This document shows, one piece after another, positions 25,933 through 34,576 of a stretch of DNA of 64,000 bases. The stretch's first letter is position 1. Each line of letters starts with the position of its first letter. The notes under the pieces are model-generated. The model did no database searches. It was not told the origin of the DNA and worked only from the letters and a program-made list of their open reading frames with translations. The translations under genes and the position numbers were made by a program. The DNA is taken from positions 1-64,000 of the forward strand of contig CACMDY010000004.1 of assembly GCA_902612605.1 (NCBI GenBank). Direction: 5' to 3'. The stretch is from an uncultured Pelagibacteraceae bacterium (GTDB taxonomy: Bacteria > Pseudomonadota > Alphaproteobacteria > Pelagibacterales > Pelagibacteraceae).

Positions 25933-26967
25933 ATGAAAAAAGTTGCATTAATATTTGGAGTGACAGGACAGGATGGATCATATTTAACTAAATTATTATT
26001 AAAAAAAAAATATATAGTTCATGGTGTAAAAAGAAGATCTTCATCCATAAATACATCAAGAATAGACGACATATATCAAGAACCATTTGTAAAAAAAAAA
26101 AATTTCATACTTCATTATGGAGATATTACAGATGGCATTTCAATTTTTAATTTAATAAAAAAAACTAAACCAGATGAAATATACAATCTTGCTGCACAGT
26201 CACATGTTGCAGTTTCGTTTAAAATTCCAGAATATACAACTAATGCTGATGCGGTCGGAACTCTAAGAATACTAGACTCAATTATAAAATTAAACCCAAA
26301 AATTAAATTTTATCAAGCCGGGAGTTCTGAAATGTATGGTAAAGTACAATCATTTCCACAAAATGAGAAAACTCCATTTTATCCTAGAAGCCCTTATGGT
26401 GTCTCAAAGTTGTATTCACATTGGATTACAATTAACTATAGAGAATCATATAAAATTTTTGCTTGCAATGGAATATTATTTAATCATGAGAGTCCTTTAA
26501 GAGGAGAAACTTTTGTTACAAAAAAAATAGTTAAAGCAATGTGTAAAATAAAAAATGGTAGACAAAAAAAATTATATTTAGGAAATCTATACGCCAAAAG
26601 AGATTGGGGTCATGCTGAAGATTATGTGGAGGCAATGTGGAGAATATTGCAATATAAAAATCCTGAAGATTGGGTCATATGTACTGGCAAACAATATTCT
26701 GTAAAACAATTTGTTAATTTAGTTGCAAAATATTTACGACTTAAACTTATTTGGAAAGGTAAAGGATTGTATGAAAAAGCATATCTGGAAAAGAAAGTTC
26801 CAATTATTGAGATCAAAAAAGAGTATTTCAGACCTGCAGAAGTGGATACTCTTAAAGGAGATGCATCAAAAGCAAGAAAATTCCTAAAATGGAAACCATC
26901 AAAAAATATTAATTATTTAATAAAGGATATGGTTGAATATGAGTTAAATCAAACTTATGAAGACTAG
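25933..26967 (+). CDS. gmd: GDP-mannose 4,6-dehydratase
   Basis: A 344-residue extended SDR that closely follows Gmd: GVTGQDGSYL at the NAD loop (residues 9-18), GVKRRSSSINTSRID (about 31-45), NLAAQSHVAVSF (about 86-97), SSEMYGK (catalytic Ser/Glu region), SPYGVSKLYSHW with YxxxK, and NHESPLRGETFVTKK. It converts GDP-D-mannose to GDP-4-keto-6-deoxymannose in the cytoplasm. It starts 69 bp after the 5S gene and overlaps the GDP-fucose synthase gene by 11 bp, so both steps to GDP-L-fucose are encoded together. Confidence 0.95.
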   Translation: MKKVALIFGVTGQDGSYLTKLLLKKKYIVHGVKRRSSSINTSRIDDIYQEPFVKKKNFILHYGDITDGISIFNLIKKTKPDEIYNLAAQSHVAVSFKIPEYTTNADAVGTLRILDSIIKLNPKIKFYQAGSSEMYGKVQSFPQNEKTPFYPRSPYGVSKLYSHWITINYRESYKIFACNGILFNHESPLRGETFVTKKIVKAMCKIKNGRQKKLYLGNLYAKRDWGHAEDYVEAMWRILQYKNPEDWVICTGKQYSVKQFVNLVAKYLRLKLIWKGKGLYEKAYLEKKVPIIEIKKEYFRPAEVDTLKGDASKARKFLKWKPSKNINYLIKDMVEYELNQTYED

Positions 26968-27898
26968 AAAAGAAAAAATTTTTATAGCTGGTCATAATGG
27001 GATGATAGGTTCGGCAATTTTAAAGAAATTAAAAAAAAAAAAAAACTTAAAAATTTTGTATGAGAATAGAAATAAACTTGATTTAACTGATCAGAAAAAA
27101 GTATTTAAATATTTGAAATCAAATAAACCTAATGGAGTGATTATTGCAGCAGCAAAAGTTGGAGGAATTGTTGCTAACAACACTGATAGAGCATCCTTTA
27201 TTTATGATAATTTAGCGATACAAGCTAATTTAATTCACGGAAGTTATTTGGCAGGTGTAAAAAATTTAATTTTTTTAGGATCTAGTTGTATTTATCCAAA
27301 ATTATCAAAACAACCAATCAAGGAAAGATATCTTTTGTCAAATTATCTTGAAAAAACAAATGAACCTTATTCAATTGCTAAATTAGCAGGATTAAAATTG
27401 TGTGAGAACTATAGTAGTCAGTATAATTTAAATTATAAAACATTAATGCCATGTAATTCTTATGGTGAAAATGATAATTATGATTCAAAAAACTCTCATT
27501 TTATACCAGCATTAATAAAAAAAATAATTGAGGCTATATCAAAAAATAAAGATCATATTGTACTTTGGGGAAACGGAAAATCGTTAAGAGAAGTTATATT
27601 TAGTGAGGATGTTGCATCAGCATGTATTTTTTTTTTAAAAAAAAAAACAAAACATAAAATGTTCAATATTGGCACAGGCTCAGATATAAGTATCGAAAAA
27701 TACGCAAGGCTAATAATGAAACATATGAATGTAAATTTAAAAATTGTATTTGATAAAAAAAAACCAAATGGAACATTTAAAAAGTTATTAGACTCATCTC
27801 TAGCTAAGAGTTATGGCTGGAAACATAAAACTAAATTTGAAAAAGGTATATCAATCGCTATTAATGATTATTTGAAAAATCATTTAAAAAAAAAATAA
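26957..27898 (+). CDS. fcl: GDP-L-fucose synthase
   Basis: A 313-residue SDR epimerase-reductase. FIAGHNGMIGSAI is the NADP loop (about 8-20), followed by RNKLDLTD, AAAKVGGIVANN (about 64-75), GSSCIYPK (about 107-114) and PYSIAKLAG with YxxxK (about 136-144). NSYGENDNYD corresponds to the usual NLYGPNDNFD. It completes GDP-L-fucose synthesis from the Gmd product with NADPH. A run of 15 A at 27031-27045 lies in Lys codons near the N-terminus; the frame is intact here but the tract could slip. It overlaps gmd by 11 bp. Confidence 0.93.
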   Translation: MKTRKEKIFIAGHNGMIGSAILKKLKKKKNLKILYENRNKLDLTDQKKVFKYLKSNKPNGVIIAAAKVGGIVANNTDRASFIYDNLAIQANLIHGSYLAGVKNLIFLGSSCIYPKLSKQPIKERYLLSNYLEKTNEPYSIAKLAGLKLCENYSSQYNLNYKTLMPCNSYGENDNYDSKNSHFIPALIKKIIEAISKNKDHIVLWGNGKSLREVIFSEDVASACIFFLKKKTKHKMFNIGTGSDISIEKYARLIMKHMNVNLKIVFDKKKPNGTFKKLLDSSLAKSYGWKHKTKFEKGISIAINDYLKNHLKKK

Positions 27899-27916
27899 AT
27901 TTACAATTTTAATAAA

Positions 27917-28801
27917 ATGAAAAATTATCTTGTCGTTACTGGTGGAGCAGGATTTGTTGGATCAAATTTAATCAAATCGCTATTAAAAAAAACAAATTAC
28001 GAGATTATTAGTTTAGACAATTACTCATCTGGATATAGAACAAATCATATAAAGTCAAAAAGAGTTAAATATTTGAAAGGAAATACATCAGAGATAAAAC
28101 AATTACTTAAAAATTATAAAAATAAAATCAATACTATTTTTCATTTTGGAGAATTTTCTAGAATATATCAAAGTTTTAAACATTTTAATGAATGTTTTCA
28201 GTCAAATACAATTGGAAGCAAAGAAGTTTTTAAATTTTGTCTAGATAATAATATTAAAATTATTTATTCCGCAACATCTGCCTCACTTGGAAAGAGAGGA
28301 GATGACAAGAATTTATCTCCTTATGCATTTACAAAATCAAAAAATTTAGAGTTGTTAGAAAATTTAAAAAAATGGTTTAATCTTAGATTTGAAATTATTT
28401 TCTTTTATAATGTTTATGGAGATAATCAAATTGAAACAGGCCATATGGCAACTGTTATAGGTATATTTAAAGATCAATATAGAAGAAATTTACCTCTAAC
28501 AGTTGTAAAACCAGGATCGCAGACTAGAAGATTTACTCATATATCAGACACAGTTGAGGTATGCATGAAGGCGTGGAAACAAAATAATTGCAGATATTAT
28601 AGCATCAGTCACAAAAAATCGTATTCAATTTATCAGGTTGCCAAAATGTTCAAAACCAATATAAAATTTCTACCCAAAAGAAAGGGAGAAAGATACGCTT
28701 CTGCTCTAACAAATATGACATTTAATAACAAAGTAATGAGACATTATGGAAAAATGCATTTGAAAGATTACATAACATCGTTTATTAAATCTAAAAAATA
28801 A
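27917..28801 (+). CDS. NAD-dependent epimerase/dehydratase (extended SDR)
   Basis: A 294-residue protein, short for the family. It has [12 protein letters not shown] (residues 6-17) for NAD binding, [11 protein letters not shown], the catalytic-type region [11 protein letters not shown], and [12 protein letters not shown] with YxxxK (about 135-146). It then shows [10 protein letters not shown] and [12 protein letters not shown]. It is GalE-like but with a replaced HxAA block ([12 protein letters not shown]). It sits after the GDP-fucose genes, so it may make another nucleotide sugar for the same glycan. The substrate is not clear. Confidence 0.8.
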   Translation: MKNYLVVTGGAGFVGSNLIKSLLKKTNYEIISLDNYSSGYRTNHIKSKRVKYLKGNTSEIKQLLKNYKNKINTIFHFGEFSRIYQSFKHFNECFQSNTIGSKEVFKFCLDNNIKIIYSATSASLGKRGDDKNLSPYAFTKSKNLELLENLKKWFNLRFEIIFFYNVYGDNQIETGHMATVIGIFKDQYRRNLPLTVVKPGSQTRRFTHISDTVEVCMKAWKQNNCRYYSISHKKSYSIYQVAKMFKTNIKFLPKRKGERYASALTNMTFNNKVMRHYGKMHLKDYITSFIKSKK

Positions 28802-28805
28802 AAAT

Positions 28806-28931
28806 ATGAAAATCGCAAGCTCATTAAAATCTTTAAAAAAAAGAGACTTAAACTCTAAATTAGTCAGAAGAAGAGGAAGAGTTTATATTATAAATAAAAA
28901 AAATCCTAAATTTAAAGCAAGACAAAAGTAA
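28806..28931 (+). CDS. rpmJ: ribosomal protein L36, zinc-free type
   Basis: A 41-residue very basic protein, [14 protein letters not shown] followed by [22 protein letters not shown]. It matches L36 over its whole length. It lacks the three Cys and one His that bind zinc in the standard form, so it is the C-minus (YkgO-like) variant. It is a component of the large ribosomal subunit. It is separated from the epimerase gene by four bases and from the next small gene by two. Confidence 0.93.
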   Translation: MKIASSLKSLKKRDLNSKLVRRRGRVYIINKKNPKFKARQK

Positions 28932-28933
28932 TA

Positions 28934-29044
28934 ATGGATAATGATAGTCATAAAAATACGTGGAATAATTTTACAAAATTTGTACTTTGGGGTTCTATTG
29001 CTGTTGTAATTATACTTATTTTAATGGCAATTTTTCTTTTATAA
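28934..29044 (+). CDS. aa3-type cytochrome c oxidase small subunit IV
   Basis: A 36-residue protein. A short polar N-terminus (MDNDSHKNTWNNFTKF) leads into one transmembrane helix (about residues 17-36). The HKxTWxxFTKFxxWGS pattern is that of the alphaproteobacterial aa3 oxidase subunit IV family (COX4_pro_2). It would be a single-pass accessory subunit of cytochrome c oxidase in the inner membrane. It lies between rpmJ and pntAA, with one base before the latter. Confidence 0.82.
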   Translation: MDNDSHKNTWNNFTKFVLWGSIAVVIILILMAIFLL

Positions 29045-29045
29045 A

Positions 29046-30134
29046 ATGATAATTGGTTCAATTTCTGAAAATAAAAATTTTGAAAAAAGGGTAGCTATAA
29101 CACCAGACATATTAAAAAAATATAAAGCTTTAGATATTAATATTTGTATTAATAAAAATTATGCCAATCATCTGGGATTCTCTGATGATGAATATCAAAA
29201 AGAAGGGGTAGAAATTTTAGAAGATAAAAAAGAGGTTATTTCAAAATCAGATGTAATTGTTCAATTGAATTTACTTGAAGATGAGGATTTAAAATTATTA
29301 AAAGCAAATCAATCTCTTATAGGTGTATTAAATCCATTCGTAAATAATGAAAAAATCAAAAATTTAATAGAGAAAAAAATAAATTGTTTTTCTTTAGAAT
29401 TACTACCAAGAATTACAAGAGCTCAATCTATGGATATATTATCTTCTCAAGCCAATCTTGCTGGATACAAAGCGGTTATTGACTCATTTTCAGTTTTTGA
29501 AAAAGCAATACCAATGATGATGACAGCAGCAGGAACAATTTCTGCAGCAAAAGTTTTGGTAGTTGGAGCAGGTGTCGCTGGATTGCAAGCAATAGCAACA
29601 GCAAAAAGAATGGGTGCTATAGTATTTGCTACTGATGTTAGAGCAGCATCAAAAGAACAGGTTGAAAGTCTTGGAGGAAAATTTTTGATGGTCGAGGGTG
29701 AAGAGAATTTAGAATCTGAAGGTGGTTATGCAAAAGAAACTTCAGATGATTTCAAAAAAAAACAAGAAAGTTTGTTAAAAGAAACTCTAAAAAAAATAGA
29801 TGTAGTAATTTGTACAGCTTTAATACCTGGAAAAAAAGCTCCTTTAATCTTGAAAAAAGATATGATTGAAGAAATGCAAAGAGGATCAGTAGTTTATGAC
29901 CTGGCTGCAATTCAAGGTGGAAATGCTGAACTAACGAAAGTTGACCAGATAGTAGATCATAATGGTATTAAAATTATTGGGGAAAAAAATATTCTTAATA
30001 AATTACCAGTTTCATCTTCAAATTTGTATTCAAAAAATGTATTTAATTTTTTTGCAAATTTATTTGATAAAGAAAAAAAAGAAATTGTAATAAATATGGA
30101 AGATGAAATAATAGAAAAAACAAAAGTTAAATAA
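29046..30134 (+). CDS. pntAA: NAD(P) transhydrogenase alpha subunit, NAD-binding part
   Basis: A 362-residue soluble subunit (domain I). It begins with the family pattern KRVAITPD (about 14-21), followed by LLPRITRAQSMDILSSQANLAGYKAV (about 120-145). The NAD loop is VVGAGVAGLQA (about 171-181) and ends in ATDVRA; the GALIPG-like ALIPGKKAP appears near 255. With PntAB and PntB it forms the proton-pumping transhydrogenase that makes NADPH from NADH. The alpha subunit is split into two genes, as in many alphaproteobacteria. Three genes follow each other with two-base gaps. Confidence 0.95.
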   Translation: MIIGSISENKNFEKRVAITPDILKKYKALDINICINKNYANHLGFSDDEYQKEGVEILEDKKEVISKSDVIVQLNLLEDEDLKLLKANQSLIGVLNPFVNNEKIKNLIEKKINCFSLELLPRITRAQSMDILSSQANLAGYKAVIDSFSVFEKAIPMMMTAAGTISAAKVLVVGAGVAGLQAIATAKRMGAIVFATDVRAASKEQVESLGGKFLMVEGEENLESEGGYAKETSDDFKKKQESLLKETLKKIDVVICTALIPGKKAPLILKKDMIEEMQRGSVVYDLAAIQGGNAELTKVDQIVDHNGIKIIGEKNILNKLPVSSSNLYSKNVFNFFANLFDKEKKEIVINMEDEIIEKTKVK

Positions 30135-30136
30135 TA

Positions 30137-30439
30137 ATGGAAATAGATCCTTTTATATTCAGATTGAGTATTTTTATTTTATCAATTTTTGTAGGCTATT
30201 ATGTAGTATGGAGTGTAACACCGTCTTTACATACACCATTGATGTCAGTAACAAATGCAATTTCTTCAGTAATTATAGTTGGTGCAATAATAGCTGCTTT
30301 GTCAGGTTCTGATAATAACATTTTTGGTATATCTAGCATATATGGATATTTGGCAATTATCTTAGCAGCAGTAAATATCTTTGGAGGATTTCTTGTCACT
30401 CAGAGGATGTTGCAAATGTATAAAAAGAAAAAGAAATAA
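30137..30439 (+). CDS. pntAB: NAD(P) transhydrogenase alpha subunit, membrane part
   Basis: A 100-residue membrane protein with three to four hydrophobic segments. It contains the highly conserved HTPLMSVTNAISSVIIVGA (about 32-50) and, after a short loop, IFGGFLVTQRML near the end. This is the membrane portion (domain II, alpha part) of proton-translocating transhydrogenase. It sits between pntAA and pntB with two-base gaps, so stoichiometric expression is likely. Confidence 0.95.
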   Translation: MEIDPFIFRLSIFILSIFVGYYVVWSVTPSLHTPLMSVTNAISSVIIVGAIIAALSGSDNNIFGISSIYGYLAIILAAVNIFGGFLVTQRMLQMYKKKKK

Positions 30440-30441
30440 TT

Positions 30442-31836
30442 ATGTCTGCAAATCTATCAGCAACATTTTATCTTATATCTGGAATCCTCTTTATTTTGGC
30501 TCTAAGAGGTCTATCTTCCCCTGAAACTTCAAGATCAGGAAACTATTTTGGCATTCTTGGAATGATAATAGCAATAACAGTTACGTTCTTATCAGTTGGT
30601 AATTTTGGAATCGGGATGGTCTATGTTCTAATATTTTTATTAATTGGGGGAGCAATTGGGGGATTAATAGCTTTTAAAATACCAATGACAGCAATGCCTG
30701 AGTTAGTAGCCGGTTTTCATAGTTTAGTTGGCTTGGCTGCTGTTTTTGTTGCAATTTCTGCTTTCTTGAATCCAAGCGCATTCAACCTTGGTGATGTTGG
30801 AGCAATTAAACTTGCAAGTTTAATTGAGATGTCTTTAGGAGCTGCAATTGGTGCAATCACTTTTTCTGGATCGATAATAGCTTTTTTAAAATTGAGGGGA
30901 ATAATGTCAGGAGCACCTATTACATTCAAGGGACAGCACTTTATAAATTTAATCTTAGGTATTTCAATATTAATACTAATTTTTTATTTATGCAGAACCC
31001 AGTCAAATAACTTATTCTGGTCAATTGTAATAATATCATTTTTAGTCGGAATATTATTAATTATACCGATAGGTGGTGCAGATATGCCAGTAGTTATATC
31101 AATGTTAAATTCATATTCAGGATGGGCTGCAGCTGGCATAGGCTTTACGTTAGAAAACACAGCCTTAATAATAACTGGAGCGTTAGTTGGTTCGTCCGGA
31201 GCTATTTTATCATATATTATGTGTAAAGGAATGAATAGATCATTTTTCAATGTTATATTAGGTGGATGGGGAGCAACTGATAGTGCTTCAGATGAAAAAA
31301 CAAAAGAACAAAAACCAGTTAAAAATGGAAATTCAGATGATGCAGCATTTTTGATGAAGAATGCATCTTCAGTAATTATTGTTCCAGGTTACGGGATGGC
31401 TGTAGCACAAGCACAACATGCATTAAGAGAAATGGTAGATGCTTTAAAAAAGAATGGTGTTAAAGTTTCATATGCAATACATCCTGTAGCAGGAAGGATG
31501 CCTGGCCATATGAATGTCTTATTAGCTGAAGCTAATGTTCCATATGATGAAGTTTTTGAATTGGAAGAAATTAATAATGACTTTTCAAATTGTGATGTCG
31601 CCTACGTGATTGGTGCAAATGATGTAACAAATCCTGTCGCCAAATCTGATCCTCAAAGCCCTATATACGGAATGCCAGTTTTAGATGTTGAAAAGAGTAA
31701 ATCTATTTTATTTGTAAAAAGAAGCTTATCACCAGGGTACGCCGGCATAGATAATGACTTATTTTACAGAGATAATACTTTAATGTTATTTGCAGATGCA
31801 AAAAAAATGACAGAAGATATTATAAAAAATTTATAA
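30442..31836 (+). CDS. pntB: NAD(P) transhydrogenase beta subunit
   Basis: A 464-residue protein. The first about 265 residues are membrane segments, with AMPELVAGFHSLVGLAAV (about 82-99) and GGADMPVVISMLNSYSGWAAA (about 211-231). The C-terminal soluble NADP-binding domain III contains VPGYGMAVAQAQHALREM (about 314-331), YAIHPVAGRMPGHMNVLLAEA and GANDVTNP. It binds NADP(H) and carries much of the proton channel. It ends the pnt operon, with 27 bp to the next gene. Confidence 0.96.
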   Translation: MSANLSATFYLISGILFILALRGLSSPETSRSGNYFGILGMIIAITVTFLSVGNFGIGMVYVLIFLLIGGAIGGLIAFKIPMTAMPELVAGFHSLVGLAAVFVAISAFLNPSAFNLGDVGAIKLASLIEMSLGAAIGAITFSGSIIAFLKLRGIMSGAPITFKGQHFINLILGISILILIFYLCRTQSNNLFWSIVIISFLVGILLIIPIGGADMPVVISMLNSYSGWAAAGIGFTLENTALIITGALVGSSGAILSYIMCKGMNRSFFNVILGGWGATDSASDEKTKEQKPVKNGNSDDAAFLMKNASSVIIVPGYGMAVAQAQHALREMVDALKKNGVKVSYAIHPVAGRMPGHMNVLLAEANVPYDEVFELEEINNDFSNCDVAYVIGANDVTNPVAKSDPQSPIYGMPVLDVEKSKSILFVKRSLSPGYAGIDNDLFYRDNTLMLFADAKKMTEDIIKNL

Positions 31837-31863
31837 ATATAAATTTTTAATTTTATTGAAATA

Positions 31864-32250
31864 ATGTCCAAAGATATAAAAATAAGCTCCAACAGAAGCT
31901 TTGGTATTGTTTTTTTTATCGTTTTTTTAATTATTGCTTTCTATCCTATATTGAATAGTAACGAAGTAAGAATTTGGTCAATTTTAGTTTCAATAGTTTT
32001 TTTAATTTTAGGATTATTTAATTCTAAAATTTTAACACCATTAAACAATATTTGGTTTAAATTTGGATTAATTTTAGGAAAAATAATTTCCCCAATAATT
32101 ATGGCAATAATATTTTTTTTTGTTGTAAGTCCTATCGGGTTATTTATGCGTCTTTTAAGAAAAGACCTGTTAAACCTTAAATATAATAAAAAAAAATCAT
32201 ATTGGATTGAAAAAAATGAACCATTAAGTAAAATGAAAAATCAGTTTTAA
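31864..32250 (+). CDS. SxtJ-like small membrane protein
   Basis: A 128-residue protein with three hydrophobic segments (about 13-30, 38-55 and 68-98), beginning SSNRSFGIVF and ending in a basic tail with RLLRKDLLNLKYN and SYWIEK. This matches the SxtJ-like family, named from the saxitoxin cluster, often found directly beside a DUF5989 protein and a carbamoyltransferase, as here. No biochemical function is established. It ends exactly at the base before the next start. Confidence 0.7.
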   Translation: MSKDIKISSNRSFGIVFFIVFLIIAFYPILNSNEVRIWSILVSIVFLILGLFNSKILTPLNNIWFKFGLILGKIISPIIMAIIFFFVVSPIGLFMRLLRKDLLNLKYNKKKSYWIEKNEPLSKMKNQF

Positions 32251-32400
32251 ATGAGTTTTTTAAAAGAATTTTGGGAATTTTTAAGGATAAGAAAAAAATA
32301 TTGGCTTTTTCCAATAATTATAATTCTTCTCTTATTTGGGGGTCTAATAGTACTAACGCAAGGTTCTGCTGTAGCTCCATTTATTTACACAATTTTTTAA
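32251..32400 (+). CDS. DUF5989-like small membrane protein
   Basis: A 49-residue protein, MSFLKEFWEFLRIRKKYW followed by one transmembrane helix (about 19-36) and ending SAVAPFIYTIF. The amphipathic basic N-terminus, the KKYWLFP junction and the VAPFIYTIF tail match the DUF5989 family that accompanies SxtJ-like proteins and carbamoyltransferases. It starts immediately after the upstream stop and ends one base before the carbamoyltransferase start, so the three genes are a unit. Function is unknown. Confidence 0.72.
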   Translation: MSFLKEFWEFLRIRKKYWLFPIIIILLLFGGLIVLTQGSAVAPFIYTIF

Positions 32401-32401
32401 A

Positions 32402-34237
32402 GTGAAATCAATTTTAGGCATTTCAGCTTTTTATCATGATAGCGCAGCTTGTTTATTAAAAAATGGTGAAATTATTGCAGCTGCCCAAGAGGAAAGATTT
32501 ACTAGGATAAAACATGATGCCAGTTATCCATATAATGCAATCGAATTTGTTTTAGAATATTCAAAATTAAAATTAAGTGAAGTAGATCAAATAGTTTTCT
32601 TTGAAAAACCATTTTTGAAATTTGAAAGATTATTAGAAACCTATGTCGCTTTTGCACCAAAAGGATTCCAGTCTTTTTCTAAAGCTATTCCTATATGGAT
32701 AAAGGAGAAGCTATTCCAAAAAAATTACCTTTATAAAAAACTTAAAAGCCATGACAGTAATTATAATTCTGATAAGAATATTTTTTTTTCAGACCATCAT
32801 TTAAGTCATGCGTCTAGTGCTTTTTTTCCCTCACCTTTTAAAGAGGCAGTAGTTTTGACTGCTGATGGCGTAGGTGAATGGGCGACTACTACTGTGGCTG
32901 TAGGAAAAGATAATGACTTAAAAATAAAAAAGGAAATACATTTTCCTCATTCGTTAGGATTACTCTACTCAGCTTTTACATATTATACGGGTTTTAAAGT
33001 AAATAGTGGTGAATATAAATTAATGGGTTTGGCACCATATGGAAATCCTCTTTATGTTGATAAAGTAAAACAGCTAGTAGACATAAAACCAGATGGAACA
33101 TTTAGAATAAATCAAAAATATTTTAATTATGCCACAGGTCTAACAATGACTAACATTAAATTTCATAAATTATTTGGACGAAATCCAAGAAACCCTAAAA
33201 GAGAAAAAATTACGCAGTTTCATATGGATATTGCAGCATCAATACAAAAAGTTACCGAAGAAATAATGATTAAATTATCTAGATCAATAAGAGAAGAATA
33301 TAATATTAAAAATTTATGTTTAGCTGGCGGTGTTGCTTTAAATTGCGTTGCAAATGGAAAAATTCTTAATGAAAAAATTTTTGATAATGTATGGATACAG
33401 CCAGCTGCTGGTGATGCAGGAGGCTCTCTTGGTGCTGCTTTGGCTTTATGGTATTTAGAAAATGGTAATATTAGAAATATTAATAATTCAGATATGATGA
33501 AAGGTTCATATCTTGGAAATGAATACAGTCAAGTAGAAATAGAGAGTGAATTAAAACAAATTGGTGCAAACTATGAAACTTTTGACTATGAGAGTATATT
33601 GAATAAAACTTCAGATTATCTCATGAAAGACAAGGCTATTGGCTGGTTTCAAGGAAGGATGGAATTTGGACCTAGAGCATTAGGAGGAAGATCAATTTTG
33701 GCAGACCCAAGATCTGATAGTATGCAAAAAAACCTAAATCTTAAAGTCAAATATAGAGAAAGCTTCAGACCATTTGCTCCATCAATTTTAGAAGAAGATC
33801 TATCTAAGTGGTTTGATATCAATGTTGAAAGTCCATATATGCTATTAGTTGCAAATCTTAACTCTGAAAAAAAGGTTGAGATGACTGATGAACAAAAAAA
33901 CCTTTTTGGAATAGAAAAATTAAATATTAAAAGATCTGAAATTCCAGCAGTTACACATGTTGATTATACTGCTAGAATTCAAACAGTGAATAAGGAAAGA
34001 AACAGAATATATTATGATTTAATTAATAAATTTAAAGAGAAATCTGGCTGCCCAATATTAGTAAATACATCTTTCAATGTTAGAGGTGAACCTATAGTCA
34101 ATACACCCAGAGATGCTTTCAATTGTTTCATGGGAACAGATTTAGATTACTTAGTTATTGGAAATTGTATCTTAGATAAAAATAAACAAAATCTTAAACT
34201 TAAAAGGGATTACAAAAATAAATTTGAATTGGATTGA
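32402..34237 (+). CDS. carbamoyltransferase (NodU/CmcH family)
   Basis: A 611-residue enzyme starting at GTG. The N-terminal Kae1-like domain has ILGISAFYHDSAACLL (about 4-19), EERFTRIKHD, and the metal-binding HHLSHASSAF (about 131-140). TADGVGEW and LAGGVALNCVANGK (about 306-319) follow. The C-terminal domain has GRMEFGPRALGGRSILADPR (about 418-437) and LVNTSFNVRGEP. Enzymes of this family transfer a carbamoyl group from carbamoyl phosphate to a hydroxyl on sugars or natural products. With SxtJ- and DUF5989-like partners and nearby polysaccharide genes, carbamoylation of a surface glycan is a fair inference. The stop lies one base from the convergent tRNA gene end. Confidence 0.9.
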   Translation: MKSILGISAFYHDSAACLLKNGEIIAAAQEERFTRIKHDASYPYNAIEFVLEYSKLKLSEVDQIVFFEKPFLKFERLLETYVAFAPKGFQSFSKAIPIWIKEKLFQKNYLYKKLKSHDSNYNSDKNIFFSDHHLSHASSAFFPSPFKEAVVLTADGVGEWATTTVAVGKDNDLKIKKEIHFPHSLGLLYSAFTYYTGFKVNSGEYKLMGLAPYGNPLYVDKVKQLVDIKPDGTFRINQKYFNYATGLTMTNIKFHKLFGRNPRNPKREKITQFHMDIAASIQKVTEEIMIKLSRSIREEYNIKNLCLAGGVALNCVANGKILNEKIFDNVWIQPAAGDAGGSLGAALALWYLENGNIRNINNSDMMKGSYLGNEYSQVEIESELKQIGANYETFDYESILNKTSDYLMKDKAIGWFQGRMEFGPRALGGRSILADPRSDSMQKNLNLKVKYRESFRPFAPSILEEDLSKWFDINVESPYMLLVANLNSEKKVEMTDEQKNLFGIEKLNIKRSEIPAVTHVDYTARIQTVNKERNRIYYDLINKFKEKSGCPILVNTSFNVRGEPIVNTPRDAFNCFMGTDLDYLVIGNCILDKNKQNLKLKRDYKNKFELD

Positions 34238-34238
34238 T

Positions 34239-34315
34239 TGGTTGCGGGGGACGGATTTGAACCGTCGACCTCAAGGTTATGAGCCTTGCGAGCTACCAGG
34301 CTGCTCCACCCCGCG
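34239..34315 (-). tRNA. initiator tRNA-Met (CAU)
   Basis: A 77-base cloverleaf with encoded CCA. Read on the minus strand, the acceptor 5' arm CGCGGGG pairs with CCCCGCA, leaving the C1/A72 mismatch that marks initiators. The D stem is GAGC/GCTC (A11:U24, also initiator-like). The anticodon loop is CTCATAA and the T stem GACGG/CCGTC. The anticodon stem is CAAGG/CCTTG, so only two of the three classic G:C pairs are kept (A29:U41, G30:C40, G31:C39). It begins four bases after the rpsU stop and is probably excised from that transcript. Confidence 0.95.
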
Positions 34316-34319
34316 ATAT

Positions 34320-34526
34320 TTAAATTCTATTTTTCAGCTTATTAAGTTTTTTTACTCTCTTAATGTTTTCTTGAAGAATTCTTTTTTTTTTTTCAGACGG
34401 TTTTTCATAATTATTTTTAAGTTTAATAATTTTAAAAAAGCCATCTCTCTGAAGCTTTCTTTTTAAAACCCTGAGTGCTTGCTCTACATTATTATCTTTT
34501 ACTTCTATTTTAATAACAACCTCCAA
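34320..34526 (-). CDS. rpsU: ribosomal protein S21
   Basis: A 68-residue basic protein, starting MEVVIKIEVKDNNVEQALR, with VLKRKLQRDGFFKIIKLKNNYEKPSEKKKR in the middle, the recognised S21 pattern. S21 is a small-subunit protein near the anti-Shine-Dalgarno region and supports initiation. The stop codon is four bases before the initiator tRNA gene on the same strand. Both products act at translation initiation, so co-transcription is plausible. Confidence 0.93.
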   Translation of the reverse strand: MEVVIKIEVKDNNVEQALRVLKRKLQRDGFFKIIKLKNNYEKPSEKKKRILQENIKRVKKLNKLKNRI

Positions 34527-34576
34527 AAAATCGACTAAATAACATTTTAAATAATATTTGTCTATGATTTATAATT

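Noticed and set aside
27031..27045. The A tract in fcl as a frameshift or pseudogene
   Set aside because: The frame continues with all GDP-fucose synthase motifs to a normal length, so the gene is intact in this sequence.
34224..34466. Plus-strand reading frame of 80 residues across the tRNA-fMet gene
   Set aside because: Its N-terminal half is a translation of the antisense of the tRNA (the well-known TDLNRRPQGYEP artefact) and the rest is antisense to rpsU.
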